Of a stretch of 64,000 nucleotides of DNA, positions 44,352 to 53,069 are shown one piece after another (the stretch's first letter is position 1; every line of letters starts with the position of its first letter). The notes below the pieces were generated by a model that had not been told where the DNA came from, made no database searches, and worked only from the letters and a program-made list of their open reading frames with translations. A program made the position numbers and the translations under genes. This DNA comes from Rhodovulum sp. P5. GTDB taxonomy: Bacteria > Pseudomonadota > Alphaproteobacteria > Rhodobacterales > Rhodobacteraceae. The stretch spans positions 1-64,000 of the forward strand of contig NZ_CP015043.1 of assembly GCF_002079305.1 (NCBI RefSeq), read 5' to 3'.

Positions 44352-46313
44352 GTGAAGTATCGCAGGGATATCGACGGCCTGCGTGCCGTGGCGGTCGTGT
44401 CCGTGGTCGTACACCACGCCTTCGCCTCCCTTTCGCCCGGGGGTTATGTCGGGGTCGACATCTTCTTCGTGATCTCGGGCTTCCTGATCGGGGGCATCAT
44501 CCGGGACGAGATGCAGGAGGGCCGGTTCTCGCTGCTCGGCTTTTACGAACGGCGGGTGCGGCGGATCCTGCCCGCGCTGTTTGCGGTGCTGCTGTTCTGC
44601 CTTGGGACGGCCTGCCTGCTGTTCCTGCCCGAGGATCTGAACGCTCTGGGCGGGTCGCTGGTGGCGGCGCTTCTGTTCGTGTCGAACTTCTTCTTCCTGC
44701 TGGAAATCGACTATTTCGCCGCGCCCCTCGACAGCTATCCGCTGTTGCATCTGTGGTCGCTGGCGGTGGAGGAGCAGTTCTACATCGTGCTGCCCGCGGT
44801 CTTTCTGCTGCTCTGGCGCTTTGGCCGCCGGACGGTCTTTCTGACGGTTGCGGCGTTTTCGGCGCTGTCCTTCCTTGCCTCGGTCGCGGCGGTCGAGTTG
44901 TACCCGTCGGGGGCATTCTACATGCTGCCGACGCGGTTCTGGGAACTGGGCGCGGGCGTGCTGCTGGCCATGGCGGCGCCGGATATCCTGGCCCGGCGCC
45001 GCGCGGGTCCGGGGCCGGCCCTTGCCTCCTGGGCGGGGGCGGGGCTGATCGCGGTCAGCGTGGCGGCGTTCTCGGAGCGGACGGCCTTTCCCGGGGCCAC
45101 GGCGGTTCTGCCGGTGCTGGGCGCGGTGCTGCTGATCTGGGCGGGCCCGGCGGCGCCGGTCAACCGGTTGCTTGCCACGCGGCCCTTCGTGGCGGTGGGG
45201 CTGATCAGCTATTCGCTCTATCTCTGGCACTGGCCGCTTCTGTCCTTCCAGCAATATGCCACCCTTGGCCCGGTGCCGCCGCTGCAGGTGGCCGGCGCGG
45301 TGGCCCTGTCGGCGGTCATGGCCACGCTGAGCTATTACCTGATCGAAACCCCGGTGCGCCGCCGGCGCCTGGGGCTGCGGACGCGGCGGGCCGTGTTCGG
45401 CGCGGCGGGGGGCACGATGGCGGCACTGGCCGCGGCGGGGGTCGCGCTGGTCATGGGGCAGGGCTGGCCCGCCCGCTGGCAGGCGAGCTCGCTTGACGCG
45501 ATCCATGCCGCCTATCGGCCGGTCGATCTGGGCGGGCCCGATGCGCGGCGGATCGCGCGGCCGGGGCTGGGCGGGTTCGTCTACGCGGTGGGCCCCGACA
45601 AGGCGCGGCCCGATTTCATCGTCTGGGGGGACAGCCACGGGCTTGCCATGCGGCGGGGCGTTGCGAAGGCGGCCAACGACACCGGGCTTTCGGGCCTGCT
45701 GATCGGCAAACATGCCTGCATGGGGCTGCTTGGCGCGCGCTACATGAAGATGCCCGCCTGGCATGGCTGCGCGGCGCATAATGCCGCCGTGATGGACTAT
45801 ATCGCGGCCGAGCCCCCCGAAACCGTCGTGCTGATCTCACGCTGGGCGATCCACGACCTTTACGAATTCCTCGAAACGCCGGGGGGCCGGGCGCCGCTGT
45901 CCCATCTGCTGCCGATGCAGCGGCAGGGCCGTTTCGAAGACGCGGTCGATGCCACCCTGACCGGGCTGCGCGCGGCCGGCGTTGCGCGGATCGTCTGGAT
46001 GCGCACCGTGCCCGAGCAGACGACCGACATCCCCCGAACACTGGCCAAGGCCGCGGAATGGGGCCGGGCCCCGGCGCCCGGATCGCCCCACGCCGCCCAT
46101 GCCGCGCGCAATGACGGGATCGACGCGCTGTTCGACCGGTTCCCCGGAACCGTGCGGATCGCGTCCGATGCGCATCTGTGTGCCGACGGGATCTGCCCGA
46201 TCGCGCGGGAGGGCGTCGCGCTTTACAAGGACCAGACCCATATCAGCCCCTTCGCGGCAGAGGGGCTGGCCCCGGCCCTGGCACAAGCGCTGACCGGGCC
46301 GCTGGCAGAGTGA
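44352..46313 (+). CDS. OafA/YrhL-type acyltransferase with SGNH domain
   Basis: 653 residues. The first 370 or so form the Acyltransferase 3 membrane domain (YRRDIDGLRAVAVVSVVVHHAF, YVGVDIFFVISGFLI, SLAVEEQFYIVLP). The rest is a periplasmic SGNH hydrolase-like domain with the catalytic serine in WGDSHGLAMRR and the Asp/His pair in KDQTHIS near the C terminus. The whole is the OafA/OatA-like plan for O-acetylation of polysaccharide. It is separate from the acyltransferase at 43090, so two acylation sites are likely. Confidence 0.92.
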   Translation: MKYRRDIDGLRAVAVVSVVVHHAFASLSPGGYVGVDIFFVISGFLIGGIIRDEMQEGRFSLLGFYERRVRRILPALFAVLLFCLGTACLLFLPEDLNALGGSLVAALLFVSNFFFLLEIDYFAAPLDSYPLLHLWSLAVEEQFYIVLPAVFLLLWRFGRRTVFLTVAAFSALSFLASVAAVELYPSGAFYMLPTRFWELGAGVLLAMAAPDILARRRAGPGPALASWAGAGLIAVSVAAFSERTAFPGATAVLPVLGAVLLIWAGPAAPVNRLLATRPFVAVGLISYSLYLWHWPLLSFQQYATLGPVPPLQVAGAVALSAVMATLSYYLIETPVRRRRLGLRTRRAVFGAAGGTMAALAAAGVALVMGQGWPARWQASSLDAIHAAYRPVDLGGPDARRIARPGLGGFVYAVGPDKARPDFIVWGDSHGLAMRRGVAKAANDTGLSGLLIGKHACMGLLGARYMKMPAWHGCAAHNAAVMDYIAAEPPETVVLISRWAIHDLYEFLETPGGRAPLSHLLPMQRQGRFEDAVDATLTGLRAAGVARIVWMRTVPEQTTDIPRTLAKAAEWGRAPAPGSPHAAHAARNDGIDALFDRFPGTVRIASDAHLCADGICPIAREGVALYKDQTHISPFAAEGLAPALAQALTGPLAE

Positions 46314-46322
46314 CCCCGCCCG

Positions 46323-46346
46323 AAAAGTTTCGCATGCGAAACTTTT
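46323..46346. other. parS centromere site 2
   Basis: A perfect copy of the 24-base palindrome (core GTTTCGCATGCGAAAC) in the gap between the SGNH acyltransferase gene and the end of repA. Confidence 0.85.
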
Positions 46347-46361
46347 GGCGGGTCGCGCGCG

Positions 46362-47369
46362 CTATCCCGCGCGCCGCCTGACCCAGCCCAGGAACGCCTT
46401 GTCGGGGCTTTTCAGCCGCTGCCGCCCCGTGGCGGCCCAGACGCCGCGCCATTCGGCCTCCAGCGCATAGACATCGGCGCCGGGGATCAGGGCCCGGGCG
46501 GCCTCCAGCGCGTCGGGGGTCAGATGCGGGGCGGTTGGGCCGGGCTCGGTCACCGCGCCCTTGGGGGTGACGCGGATGATATCGCCGGGTTCCTCGACCA
46601 GGTCGTAATCGGGAATGTTCCCTTCCCTGATGATCTCGCGCAGCATCGCGCGGAAAACGCGGCGCGGACTGGCAGAGCCGGTCTTCTTGCACAGCGTCTC
46701 GACCGAGACCTGCCAGCCCGCCTGCCGCCCGCAATGCTTGCGCGCCAGTTCGTAAAGCCGCCGCTCCAGCGGCTTGCGCAAACCGAAATAGTCGCGGGAC
46801 AGCGTCAGCACCGATTTCGACAGCACCGCGCGGTACAGCCATTCCGACAGCGTCACCGCCACACTGACCATCCGGCCGCCCCGGGTCTTGCGCACGATCT
46901 GCCAGCTTTCGATCAGACCGAAACCGGTGGTCGTCTCCGCCTCGCCCGTGACGATATTGGTGGTGATGCGGGTGCCGGCCAGCCGCTCGAACGCGTCCCT
47001 CAGCCGCCGGTAGCCATCGCCGGAGGTTTCCCGCCCGGTGGCAATCAGCAGGTCATGGGCGGTCAGCGTCAGCCGCCGCGCGGTGGGGCGCCCGGCATTC
47101 AGCGCGGCCATCAGTTGGCTGATGCAGAAAATCAGGATATCGGCATCGAAGATCGTCGCCCGCCCCTTGACCGAAGGCGTCACCGTCACCCGCACATCGT
47201 TATGGACATAATCGAGGATGCGCCGGTCGGGCCGGGTGGACAGCGAGAAGAGCGGATGCTCCATGCTGGCGAGATCATGCTTGGGGACGGCTGCGAAAAA
47301 ATCGCAGACGAAGAAATCCTGCTGCACGGGGACTGCCCCCGATCCTGCCGCGGTCGCTGCCCCGGTCAT
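46362..47369 (-). CDS. repA: RepA-type replication initiator
   Basis: 335 residues in the layout of the RepA (RPA) initiators used by alphaproteobacterial plasmids. It has two winged-helix-like halves, HPLFSLSTRPDRRILDYVHNDVRVTVTPS and later YRRLRDAFERLAGTRI, then RDYFGLRKPLERRLYELARKHCGRQAGWQVSVETLCKKTGS with the second DNA-binding helix. It binds the iterons upstream and opens the origin. Start ATG 47369 has AAGGA at about ten bases; the frame opens at 47564 in the iterons themselves and is rejected. It faces away from parAB, the arrangement described for roseobacter RepA plasmids. Confidence 0.9.
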   Translation of the reverse strand: MTGAATAAGSGAVPVQQDFFVCDFFAAVPKHDLASMEHPLFSLSTRPDRRILDYVHNDVRVTVTPSVKGRATIFDADILIFCISQLMAALNAGRPTARRLTLTAHDLLIATGRETSGDGYRRLRDAFERLAGTRITTNIVTGEAETTTGFGLIESWQIVRKTRGGRMVSVAVTLSEWLYRAVLSKSVLTLSRDYFGLRKPLERRLYELARKHCGRQAGWQVSVETLCKKTGSASPRRVFRAMLREIIREGNIPDYDLVEEPGDIIRVTPKGAVTEPGPTAPHLTPDALEAARALIPGADVYALEAEWRGVWAATGRQRLKSPDKAFLGWVRRRAG

Positions 47370-47425
47370 CGCCTGCCTGTCCTTACTGCCCGCTCCGGCC
47401 TGCTCTGGCCGGTCATTGCCGGCCG

Positions 47426-47440
47426 CCCCGTTTTTCGGGG
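47426..47440. promoter_or_regulatory. Small hairpin in the repA leader
   Basis: CCCCG and CGGGG around five T (five A on the repA strand), between the iterons and the repA start. It may affect repA transcription or translation. Confidence 0.35.
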
Positions 47441-47459
47441 TTTCATTGACACCCCACCC

Positions 47460-47665
47460 TAGGGGCTGTGGATAAGTCCGTCCAGCCCGGAGCGGGATCC
47501 GATCGGGGGTTCGGAGTCGGGATGACGTGGGATCGGAGTCGCCTTTTCGGGGGTTCAGAGTCACCCCTGCCCCCGCGATACCCCCCTGCCCTTTTGATTT
47601 CCAAGGATTTTCCTGTTGCCAGGGATCCCCCTTAACTATGAAATAACATCAAGATAACAAAGACC
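47460..47665. other. Putative replication origin (oriV): DnaA box, iterons and AT-richer DNA
   Basis: TGTGGATAA (47467-47475) is an exact reverse complement of the DnaA box TTATCCACA. Three related repeats, GGGGTTCGGAGTCG (47506), TGGGATCGGAGTCG (47528) and GGGGTTCAGAGTCA (47550), are spaced exactly 22 bases apart, one face of the helix. AT-richer DNA (47595-47665) follows. All three parts are standard for iteron plasmids, and they lie directly upstream of repA. Confidence 0.8.
47506..47571. repeat. Three iterons, exact 22-bp period
   Basis: Units start at 47506, 47528 and 47550. The shared core is G-G-T/A-T-C-G/A-G-A-G-T-C. The tails of each unit diverge. These are the expected RepA binding sites. 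Confidence 0.8.
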
Positions 47666-47764
47666 CCGCCGGGACAGCGCCCCCACCCAGCGACATCGCC
47701 CCGCGAATCGCGCCGGATTTGCTGAGAAAAGACAGGGGAAGAGACGTTCTGCTTGGCGTATGCC

Positions 47765-47792
47765 GTGTTTTGTGACACATTGGTCAAAACAC
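47765..47792. promoter_or_regulatory. Inverted repeat before parA, probable partition operator
   Basis: GTGTTTTG (47765-47772) and CAAAACAC (47785-47792) are exact 8-base arms with a 12-base spacer. A small palindrome TGTGACACA starts in the left arm. It lies 20 bases before parA, a typical place for ParA self-repression. Confidence 0.55.
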
Positions 47793-47811
47793 GATACATC
47801 GGGGGACGAGC

Positions 47812-49197
47812 ATGACAGGCAAAGACCTGCCTCCCTATTTCAACATCTCGCCGGACAAGGCGCTGGCGGATCTGCCGCCCCCCACCCGGACCGCCGATCT
47901 TCGGGACATGGCCGAGGCCTGCGCCCGGGGGCGGAGCGATCTGGCCGGCCGGGGGCTGGATGAAACCGGCGCACGGCGGCTGCGGCCGTTCTCCACCTGG
48001 GAGATCACGAAATACCTGATCCCGGTGGCGCCCGCCCATTTCCGGCGCGTACTGCGGGAAAACCCCGACCTGCCCCAGGGTGTCAGCGAGACCGAGGGCG
48101 GCGCGAAATGGTTCACCCTGGACGAGGTGCTGCGGCTGCGCGCCCATTTCGGGGCGGCCGGGTCGAAGGCCAAGGAATACCTGCCCTACCGCCCCGAGGG
48201 GCTGCCCGCCAAGATCGTGGCGGTGGCCAATTTCAAGGGCGGGGTCGGCAAGACCGCGACGGCGGCGCATCTGGCGATGTCGGCGGCGCTCGACGGCTAC
48301 AAGGTGCTGGTGGTCGATCTGGACAGCCAGGGCTCGATGACCTCGATCTTCGGGGCGAAGATCGCCGATGAATGGGACACCGTCTTTCCCCTGCTGGCCC
48401 GCCATTACGGCGAACATCTGCGGGCCGAGAACCAGCGCCGGCTGGACCGGGGCGAGGCGCCGCAACCCCTGGACGACACGCTGACCGAGGCGATCAAGAT
48501 GACGCCCGCCGATGTCATCAAGCCCACCCACTGGCCCAATATCGATCTGATCGGGGCGCAGCTGAACCTGTACTGGTCGGAATTCCAGATCCCCGTCTGG
48601 CGGATGAATGCGCGGTCGTGGAAGCTCTGGGATGCGCTCTCAGAGGCGCTGGAGGCCGGCGGCGTGCTGGACCGCTATGACCTGATCTTCCTCGATACGC
48701 CCCCTGCCCTTGGCTATCTGACGATCAACGGGCTGGCCGCGGCCGACATCCTGCTGGTGCCGGTGGGGGCGTCTTTCCTGGAATTCGACAGCACGGGGCG
48801 GTTCTTCGACATGCTGCACGCCACCTTTTCTTCGATCGAGGAGGGGGAGAACATGGCCGCCCGCGCGCTGGGGCGGGAGGAGCTGTCTTTCGAATGGGAC
48901 GCGGTGCAGGCGGTCATCACCCGCTTCGACGCCGCGCAGCAGGCCGAGATGGCGGCGCTGATGCAGGCCTATATGGGCCGGACCCTTTCCCCCTTCCGGC
49001 AGGATTTCACCGCACTCATCGGTCAGGCGGGCGAAAGCGTGAACGGGATATACGAGGCCGATTACCGCGATTTCAACCGGGACACCTATGCCCGCGGCCG
49101 CGCGACCTTCGATGAAACCTATGCCGCCTTCAAGCGGCTGCTGTTGGGGATCTGGCGGCGGGAAGAACGGGCGCGGGCGGGTCTGGCGGCGGAGTGA
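47812..49197 (+). CDS. parA: ParA-family partition ATPase with N-terminal DNA-binding domain
   Basis: 461 residues. An N-terminal HTH-like part (TWEITKYLIPVAPAHFRRVLRENPDLPQG, then KWFTLDEVLRLRAHFG) is followed by the ATPase with deviant Walker A VANFKGGVGKTATAAHLAMS (residues 138-157) and VLVVDLDSQGSMT. This is the long (type Ia, RepA-of-RepABC-like) ParA form, which can repress its own operon. It works with ParB on the parS sites to segregate the plasmid. The stop codon shares its last base with a degenerate parS copy at 49197. Confidence 0.95.
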   Translation: MTGKDLPPYFNISPDKALADLPPPTRTADLRDMAEACARGRSDLAGRGLDETGARRLRPFSTWEITKYLIPVAPAHFRRVLRENPDLPQGVSETEGGAKWFTLDEVLRLRAHFGAAGSKAKEYLPYRPEGLPAKIVAVANFKGGVGKTATAAHLAMSAALDGYKVLVVDLDSQGSMTSIFGAKIADEWDTVFPLLARHYGEHLRAENQRRLDRGEAPQPLDDTLTEAIKMTPADVIKPTHWPNIDLIGAQLNLYWSEFQIPVWRMNARSWKLWDALSEALEAGGVLDRYDLIFLDTPPALGYLTINGLAAADILLVPVGASFLEFDSTGRFFDMLHATFSSIEEGENMAARALGREELSFEWDAVQAVITRFDAAQQAEMAALMQAYMGRTLSPFRQDFTALIGQAGESVNGIYEADYRDFNRDTYARGRATFDETYAAFKRLLLGIWRREERARAGLAAE

Positions 49198-49218
49198 AAG
49201 TTTCGCATGCGAAACTCT
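49197..49218. other. parS centromere site 3 (degenerate flank)
   Basis: The core GTTTCGCATGCGAAAC (49200-49215) is intact, but the outer bases differ (AAA left, TCT right), so the palindrome is shorter. It directly abuts the parA stop codon. Confidence 0.8.
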
Positions 49219-49227
49219 GACCGCCCG

Positions 49228-49251
49228 AAAAGTTTCGCATGCGAAACTTTT
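49228..49251. other. parS centromere site 4
   Basis: A perfect 24-base copy, 28 bases (core to core about 33) after site 3, in the parA-parB gap. Two sites so close may act as a nucleation pair. Confidence 0.85.
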
Positions 49252-49310
49252 GGCCCCGCCCATCCCGCAAGGGGACAGACCCGGGTCTGGCAGGAAAAGG
49301 GACGAAAACC

Positions 49311-50318
49311 ATGGCCAAACGCAAGCGTCTGAGCCCCGCGGCACCGGACATCCTGGGCCCCGCGCCAGAGACCAAGGCGATGGGGGTGGCCGGGGTCTAT
49401 CGCCGGCCTGCGCCGCCGATTGCCGATGTCTCGGGCGACGCGGCCACCCGTGCCGCGCTGGAGGAGGTCAGCCGGGAACTGACCTCGGCGCGCGCCGAGG
49501 GGCGCTTCGTGATGCGCCTGCCGCTGGAGGCGGTGGAGGCGGGGCACCTGGTGCGCGACCGGATCGCGATGGACGAGGACGACCTGACCACGCTGATGGA
49601 GAGCCTGAAGGCCCGCGGCCAGCAGATGCCGATCGAGGTCGTCGATCTGGGCGCCGGGCGCTATGGGCTGATCTCGGGCTGGCGGCGGCTGACGGCGCTG
49701 AAGCGGCTGCATGCGGAAACCGGGGAAGACCGTTTTACGCAGGTTCAGGCTCTGGTCCGCACGCCCGAAGGCGCGCCGGAGGCCTATGTCGCGATGGTCG
49801 AGGAAAACGAGATCCGCGCCAATCTGAGTTTCTACGAACGCGCCCGGATCGCGGTAAAGGCGGTGGAGCAGGGGGTGTTCCCCCGGCCGCTGGTCGCGGT
49901 GCGGGAACTTTTCGCCGCCGCGCCCGCGCCGAAACGCTCGAAGATCCTGACCTTCACCGCGCTGGTCGAGGCGCTGGACGATGCCTTGCGCTTTCCCCAT
50001 GCGATCCCCGAACATCTGGGGCTGAAGCTGGTCGCGGCGCTGGAGGAGGAGGCCGGCTTTGCCGACCGGCTGGTCGCGGATCTGGCCGCGGCCGACCCCG
50101 AGGACGCGCTGGCCGAGCGCAAGGTGCTGGACGCCGCGCTGAAGGCGCTGGGGCAGGGGGCCCGGCCCGCCGCCCCGCCCGCGGGGGAGGAACCGGCCCC
50201 CGGCGTGACGCTCAAGCGCGGGCGCGGGCGGCTGACCCTGTCGGGGCCGGGGGTGGATGACGCGCTGATCGGCGCGTTGCGCGACTGGCTGGCGGCCCGG
50301 GGGGCGGGGCAGGGCTGA
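49311..50318 (+). CDS. parB: ParB-family partition protein
   Basis: 335 residues. The N-terminal ParB/sulfiredoxin-like domain includes VRDRIAMDEDDLTTLMESLKARGQQMPIEV, LISGWRRLTALKRL (in the GERRYRA place) and VEENEIRANLSFYERA (the ENxxRxxLSPxExA motif). A helix-turn-helix part and a Gly/Pro-rich C terminus follow. It binds the palindromic parS sites. ATG 49311 follows AGGAAAAGGGACG; an upstream in-frame ATG at 49239 lies inside parS site 4 and is rejected. Confidence 0.94.
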   Translation: MAKRKRLSPAAPDILGPAPETKAMGVAGVYRRPAPPIADVSGDAATRAALEEVSRELTSARAEGRFVMRLPLEAVEAGHLVRDRIAMDEDDLTTLMESLKARGQQMPIEVVDLGAGRYGLISGWRRLTALKRLHAETGEDRFTQVQALVRTPEGAPEAYVAMVEENEIRANLSFYERARIAVKAVEQGVFPRPLVAVRELFAAAPAPKRSKILTFTALVEALDDALRFPHAIPEHLGLKLVAALEEEAGFADRLVADLAAADPEDALAERKVLDAALKALGQGARPAAPPAGEEPAPGVTLKRGRGRLTLSGPGVDDALIGALRDWLAARGAGQG

Positions 50319-50348
50319 TCCCGCCTGCCGCCGTCCGGCGCTCGCCCG

Positions 50349-50372
50349 AAAAGTTTCGCATGCGAAACTTTT
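50349..50372. other. parS centromere site 5
   Basis: A perfect 24-base copy between the parB and manC stop codons. Confidence 0.85.
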
Positions 50373-50379
50373 GCAGGTC

Positions 50380-51792
50380 TCAGGTCCGGTCGTAGATGTC
50401 TTCGTACCGGATGATGTCGTCCTCGCCCAGATAGCTGCCGGTCTGCACCTCGATCAGGTACATCGGCAGCCGGCCGCGATTGGCCATCCGGTGCACGGTG
50501 CCCAGCGGGATGTAGACGCTCTGGTTCTCGGTCACCAGTTTCACCTCTTCGCCGAGCGTCACCTCGGCCGTGCCCTCCACCACGATCCAGTGTTCGGACC
50601 GGTGCATATGGCTTTGGAGGCTGAGCACGCCGCCGGGCTTGACCATGATCCGCTTCACCTGGAAGCGCCCGCCAAGGCAGAGCGTTTCATACCAGCCCCA
50701 GGGTCGGTGAAAGCGGGGATAGTCGTCGGCCTGTGCGACCTCGGCCGCGCGCAGGGTGCTGACCACGGTTTTCACGTCTTGCGCGCGGGACTTGTCGGCC
50801 ACCAGCACCGCGTCGCGCATCGCCACGGCGACGATGCCCTCCAGCCCCAGCCCGACAAGGTGAATGTTGCCCTCATGCGCCTGCAGATAGCTGTCGGTGC
50901 AGTCGATGGCGGTGACGGGGCCATCGGTGACCATGCCGTCCCCATCGGGCCCCCGCGCCTGCCACAGCGCATCCCAGGACCCCAGATCGGACCAGCCCCC
51001 CGACAGCGGCACCGCGGCCACGCTGCCTGCCTTTTCCATGATCGCGTAGTCGAACGAGATCGCCTCTACCGCCCCATAGGCCTCGGGGTCGAGCCGCAGG
51101 AAGCCCAGGTCTTCCTGCCCCTTCGCGATTGCCGCCCGGCAGGGGGGGATCAGGTCGGGGGCGTGGGTTTCGAACGCGGCGATCACATCGGCCACGCGAA
51201 AGAGGAAAATCCCCGCATTCCACAGATAGGTGCCCGCGGCCAGGAAGCCTTCGGCGGTGGCCAGGTCCGGTTTCTCGCGGAAGCTTTTCAGCGCCACCGC
51301 GGCGCCGTCTTCGGGCGGCCCCGACAGTTCCAGATAGCCATAGCCGGTTTCGGGGCGGTCCGGCGTGACGCCGAAGGTGACCAGCGTGCCGCCGGTGGCC
51401 GCGCCCGCCCCGGTGGCGACCGCCTGCAGGAACACCGGCAGATCGGCGATCACGTGGTCGGAGGGGGCCACCAGCATCTGCGCCTCGGGGCTGTCCGCCA
51501 GCAAGAGCGCGGCGGTCAGGATCGCGGGCGCGGTGTCGCGCGCCACCGGTTCGATCACCACCCGCGCATCCGAAAGCCCCAGGCTTGCCGCCTGTTCGGA
51601 GGCCATGAAGCGGAACTCGTCCCCCGTCATGATCAGGGGGGCGGCGAACTCCGCCCCGGCAAAGCGGCGCAGCGTCTGCTGGTACAGGCTTTCGGGGCCG
51701 ATCAGCGGGGCGAACTGCTTGGGGTAAGCCTTGCGCGAGGCGGGCCAGAGGCGCGTGCCCGAGCCGCCGCAGAGAATGACGGGATGAATCAT
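50380..51792 (-). CDS. manC: Mannose-1-phosphate guanylyltransferase / mannose-6-phosphate isomerase (ManC type)
   Basis: A 470-residue bifunctional protein. The N-terminal nucleotidyltransferase domain has PVILCGGSGTRLWPASRKAYPKQF and LVAPSDHVIADL. The C-terminal cupin domain (RPWGWYETLCLGGRFQVKRI, LSLQSHMHRSEHWIVVEGTAEV) matches the isomerase part. It gives GDP-mannose for the polysaccharide. No phosphomannomutase or GDP-mannose dehydratase is on the plasmid, so partners must come from the chromosome. ATG 51792 follows AAGGAG by six bases; the frame opens 54 bases further up. Confidence 0.94.
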   Translation of the reverse strand: MIHPVILCGGSGTRLWPASRKAYPKQFAPLIGPESLYQQTLRRFAGAEFAAPLIMTGDEFRFMASEQAASLGLSDARVVIEPVARDTAPAILTAALLLADSPEAQMLVAPSDHVIADLPVFLQAVATGAGAATGGTLVTFGVTPDRPETGYGYLELSGPPEDGAAVALKSFREKPDLATAEGFLAAGTYLWNAGIFLFRVADVIAAFETHAPDLIPPCRAAIAKGQEDLGFLRLDPEAYGAVEAISFDYAIMEKAGSVAAVPLSGGWSDLGSWDALWQARGPDGDGMVTDGPVTAIDCTDSYLQAHEGNIHLVGLGLEGIVAVAMRDAVLVADKSRAQDVKTVVSTLRAAEVAQADDYPRFHRPWGWYETLCLGGRFQVKRIMVKPGGVLSLQSHMHRSEHWIVVEGTAEVTLGEEVKLVTENQSVYIPLGTVHRMANRGRLPMYLIEVQTGSYLGEDDIIRYEDIYDRT

Positions 51793-52118
51793 GAAAGCTC
51801 CTTGCCGGTTGCGGGGCGTGGATGGGGTGGGGACTCCATAGCCCATCGCGGGCCGGACGGGAAAGGATCGTGCCGGGAACCCGTTTGCAAAGCGTGAAAC
51901 CGGCCCCTGCGTGACAGGTTCCGGAACAGGGAAAGTCCAGAACGTCGGAATGGGGCGGGAAAGGATGGGCGGGGACGGCCATCGGGGGGTGCTTCGGTCG
52001 TGGATTGTGTCGTTTGCGTCGCTAAATGGTTAACCGTTTGAAGATTGTTAACCGTTTGAAGATGGCCGGCGCCGGTATCGCGGCCCCAAAGCAGACCCGC
52101 AGCAAAGGACTGCAAGAC
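51793..52118. promoter_or_regulatory. Divergent gap between manC and the methyltransferase gene
   Basis: 326 bases. GC-rich on the manC side. On the other side is a tandem direct repeat (52029-52063) just before the methyltransferase gene. No gene is supported. Confidence 0.45.
52029..52063. repeat. Tandem 18-base direct repeat upstream of the methyltransferase gene
   Basis: GTTAACCGTTTGAAGAT occurs twice with an 18-base period (52029-52045, 52047-52063). Each unit contains the palindrome GTTAAC. It lies about 56 bases before the start codon and looks like a pair of regulator binding sites. Confidence 0.6.
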
Positions 52119-53069
52119 ATGGCATTGTTCCCGGATATTTCCGAATACAGCTCAGAGACATGGATGCGCGTGCCCGGCGACTGGCGCCGCCCCGCGGTCG
52201 ACGAACGCTACACCGTCCTTTGGGACAGGGCGCGCAAATACGGCCAGGTGTCGCCCCGCCCCGCGGCGGCGGATGTGCCGGCATTCTACGAGATACAGGA
52301 TTACTACACGCATTCCGGCACCGCCCTGTCCGCGGGCGCGACCAGGACCATCGGCCAGAAGGCGCTGGAACATCTGGCATGGAGAGCCGACAGGGGCACC
52401 GAACCGGATGCGCGCTGGTGGGCGGAGATCCTGGGGGACGCGCCGCGCCGTATCCTCGAAATCGGCTGCGGCAACGGCACCAACCTGACCACGCTGGCCG
52501 CCCTTGGCCATGATGTGACCGGGGTCGAACCCGACCCCGCCGCCCGCGAGGTGGCGCGCAAGGCCGGGTTCGAGGTTCATCCCGGCACCGCCGAGGCCTT
52601 GCCCGACCGGCTTGCGGGCGAAACCTTCGACGCGGTGGTCTTCATGCATGTCCTGGAACATTGCGTAGATCCCGCCGCCGCGATGGGCAATGCCGTCGGC
52701 CTGCTTGGAACCGGCGGTCTTCTGATCGCCGAGGTGCCCAACAACGAATGCCTGGGCGCCGCCCATTTCGGGCCGCTCTGGCACTGGCTCGACGTGCCGC
52801 GCCATCTGAACTTCTTCACCCGCAACAGCCTGTGCGCGCTGTTCGAGGATGCCGGCCTGTCGGTGGAGGATGTTCTGTTCCGCGGCTATTGCCGCCAGTT
52901 CGGCCCGGCCTGGCGGGAGGTGCAGGCGCATATCGCCGCCGTGTTCGGCATGGACCGGGACCGGCGCATCGGCACCCGGTCCTACTGGCTCTACCTGCTG
53001 CAAACCGCCGCCGCCGCCCCGGGGAAGAAATACGACTCCGTCCGGGTCGTCGGCAAATTGCCCCGCTGA
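52119..53069 (+). CDS. Class I SAM-dependent methyltransferase (capsule/EPS type)
   Basis: 316 residues with motif I RRILEIGCGNGTNLTTLAALGHDVTGVEPDPAA and later FDAVVFMHVLEHCVDPAAAMGNAVGLLGTGGLLIAEVPN, the UbiG-like set found in polysaccharide clusters. A 110-residue N-terminal part precedes the fold and may bind the substrate. It is transcribed away from manC. ATG 52119 follows AAAGGA; frames further upstream run through the direct repeats and are rejected. Confidence 0.88.
   Translation: MALFPDISEYSSETWMRVPGDWRRPAVDERYTVLWDRARKYGQVSPRPAAADVPAFYEIQDYYTHSGTALSAGATRTIGQKALEHLAWRADRGTEPDARWWAEILGDAPRRILEIGCGNGTNLTTLAALGHDVTGVEPDPAAREVARKAGFEVHPGTAEALPDRLAGETFDAVVFMHVLEHCVDPAAAMGNAVGLLGTGGLLIAEVPNNECLGAAHFGPLWHWLDVPRHLNFFTRNSLCALFEDAGLSVEDVLFRGYCRQFGPAWREVQAHIAAVFGMDRDRRIGTRSYWLYLLQTAAAAPGKKYDSVRVVGKLPR

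Noticed and set aside
46362..47564. RepA start at the first codon of the open frame (47564)
   Set aside because: It would place the iterons inside the coding region, and it has no ribosome site; ATG 47369 fits better.
43027..50372. Recurrent peptide KFRMRNF / SFACETF in several reading frames around 43-50 kb
   Set aside because: It is only the translation of the parS palindrome read in different frames, not a protein repeat.
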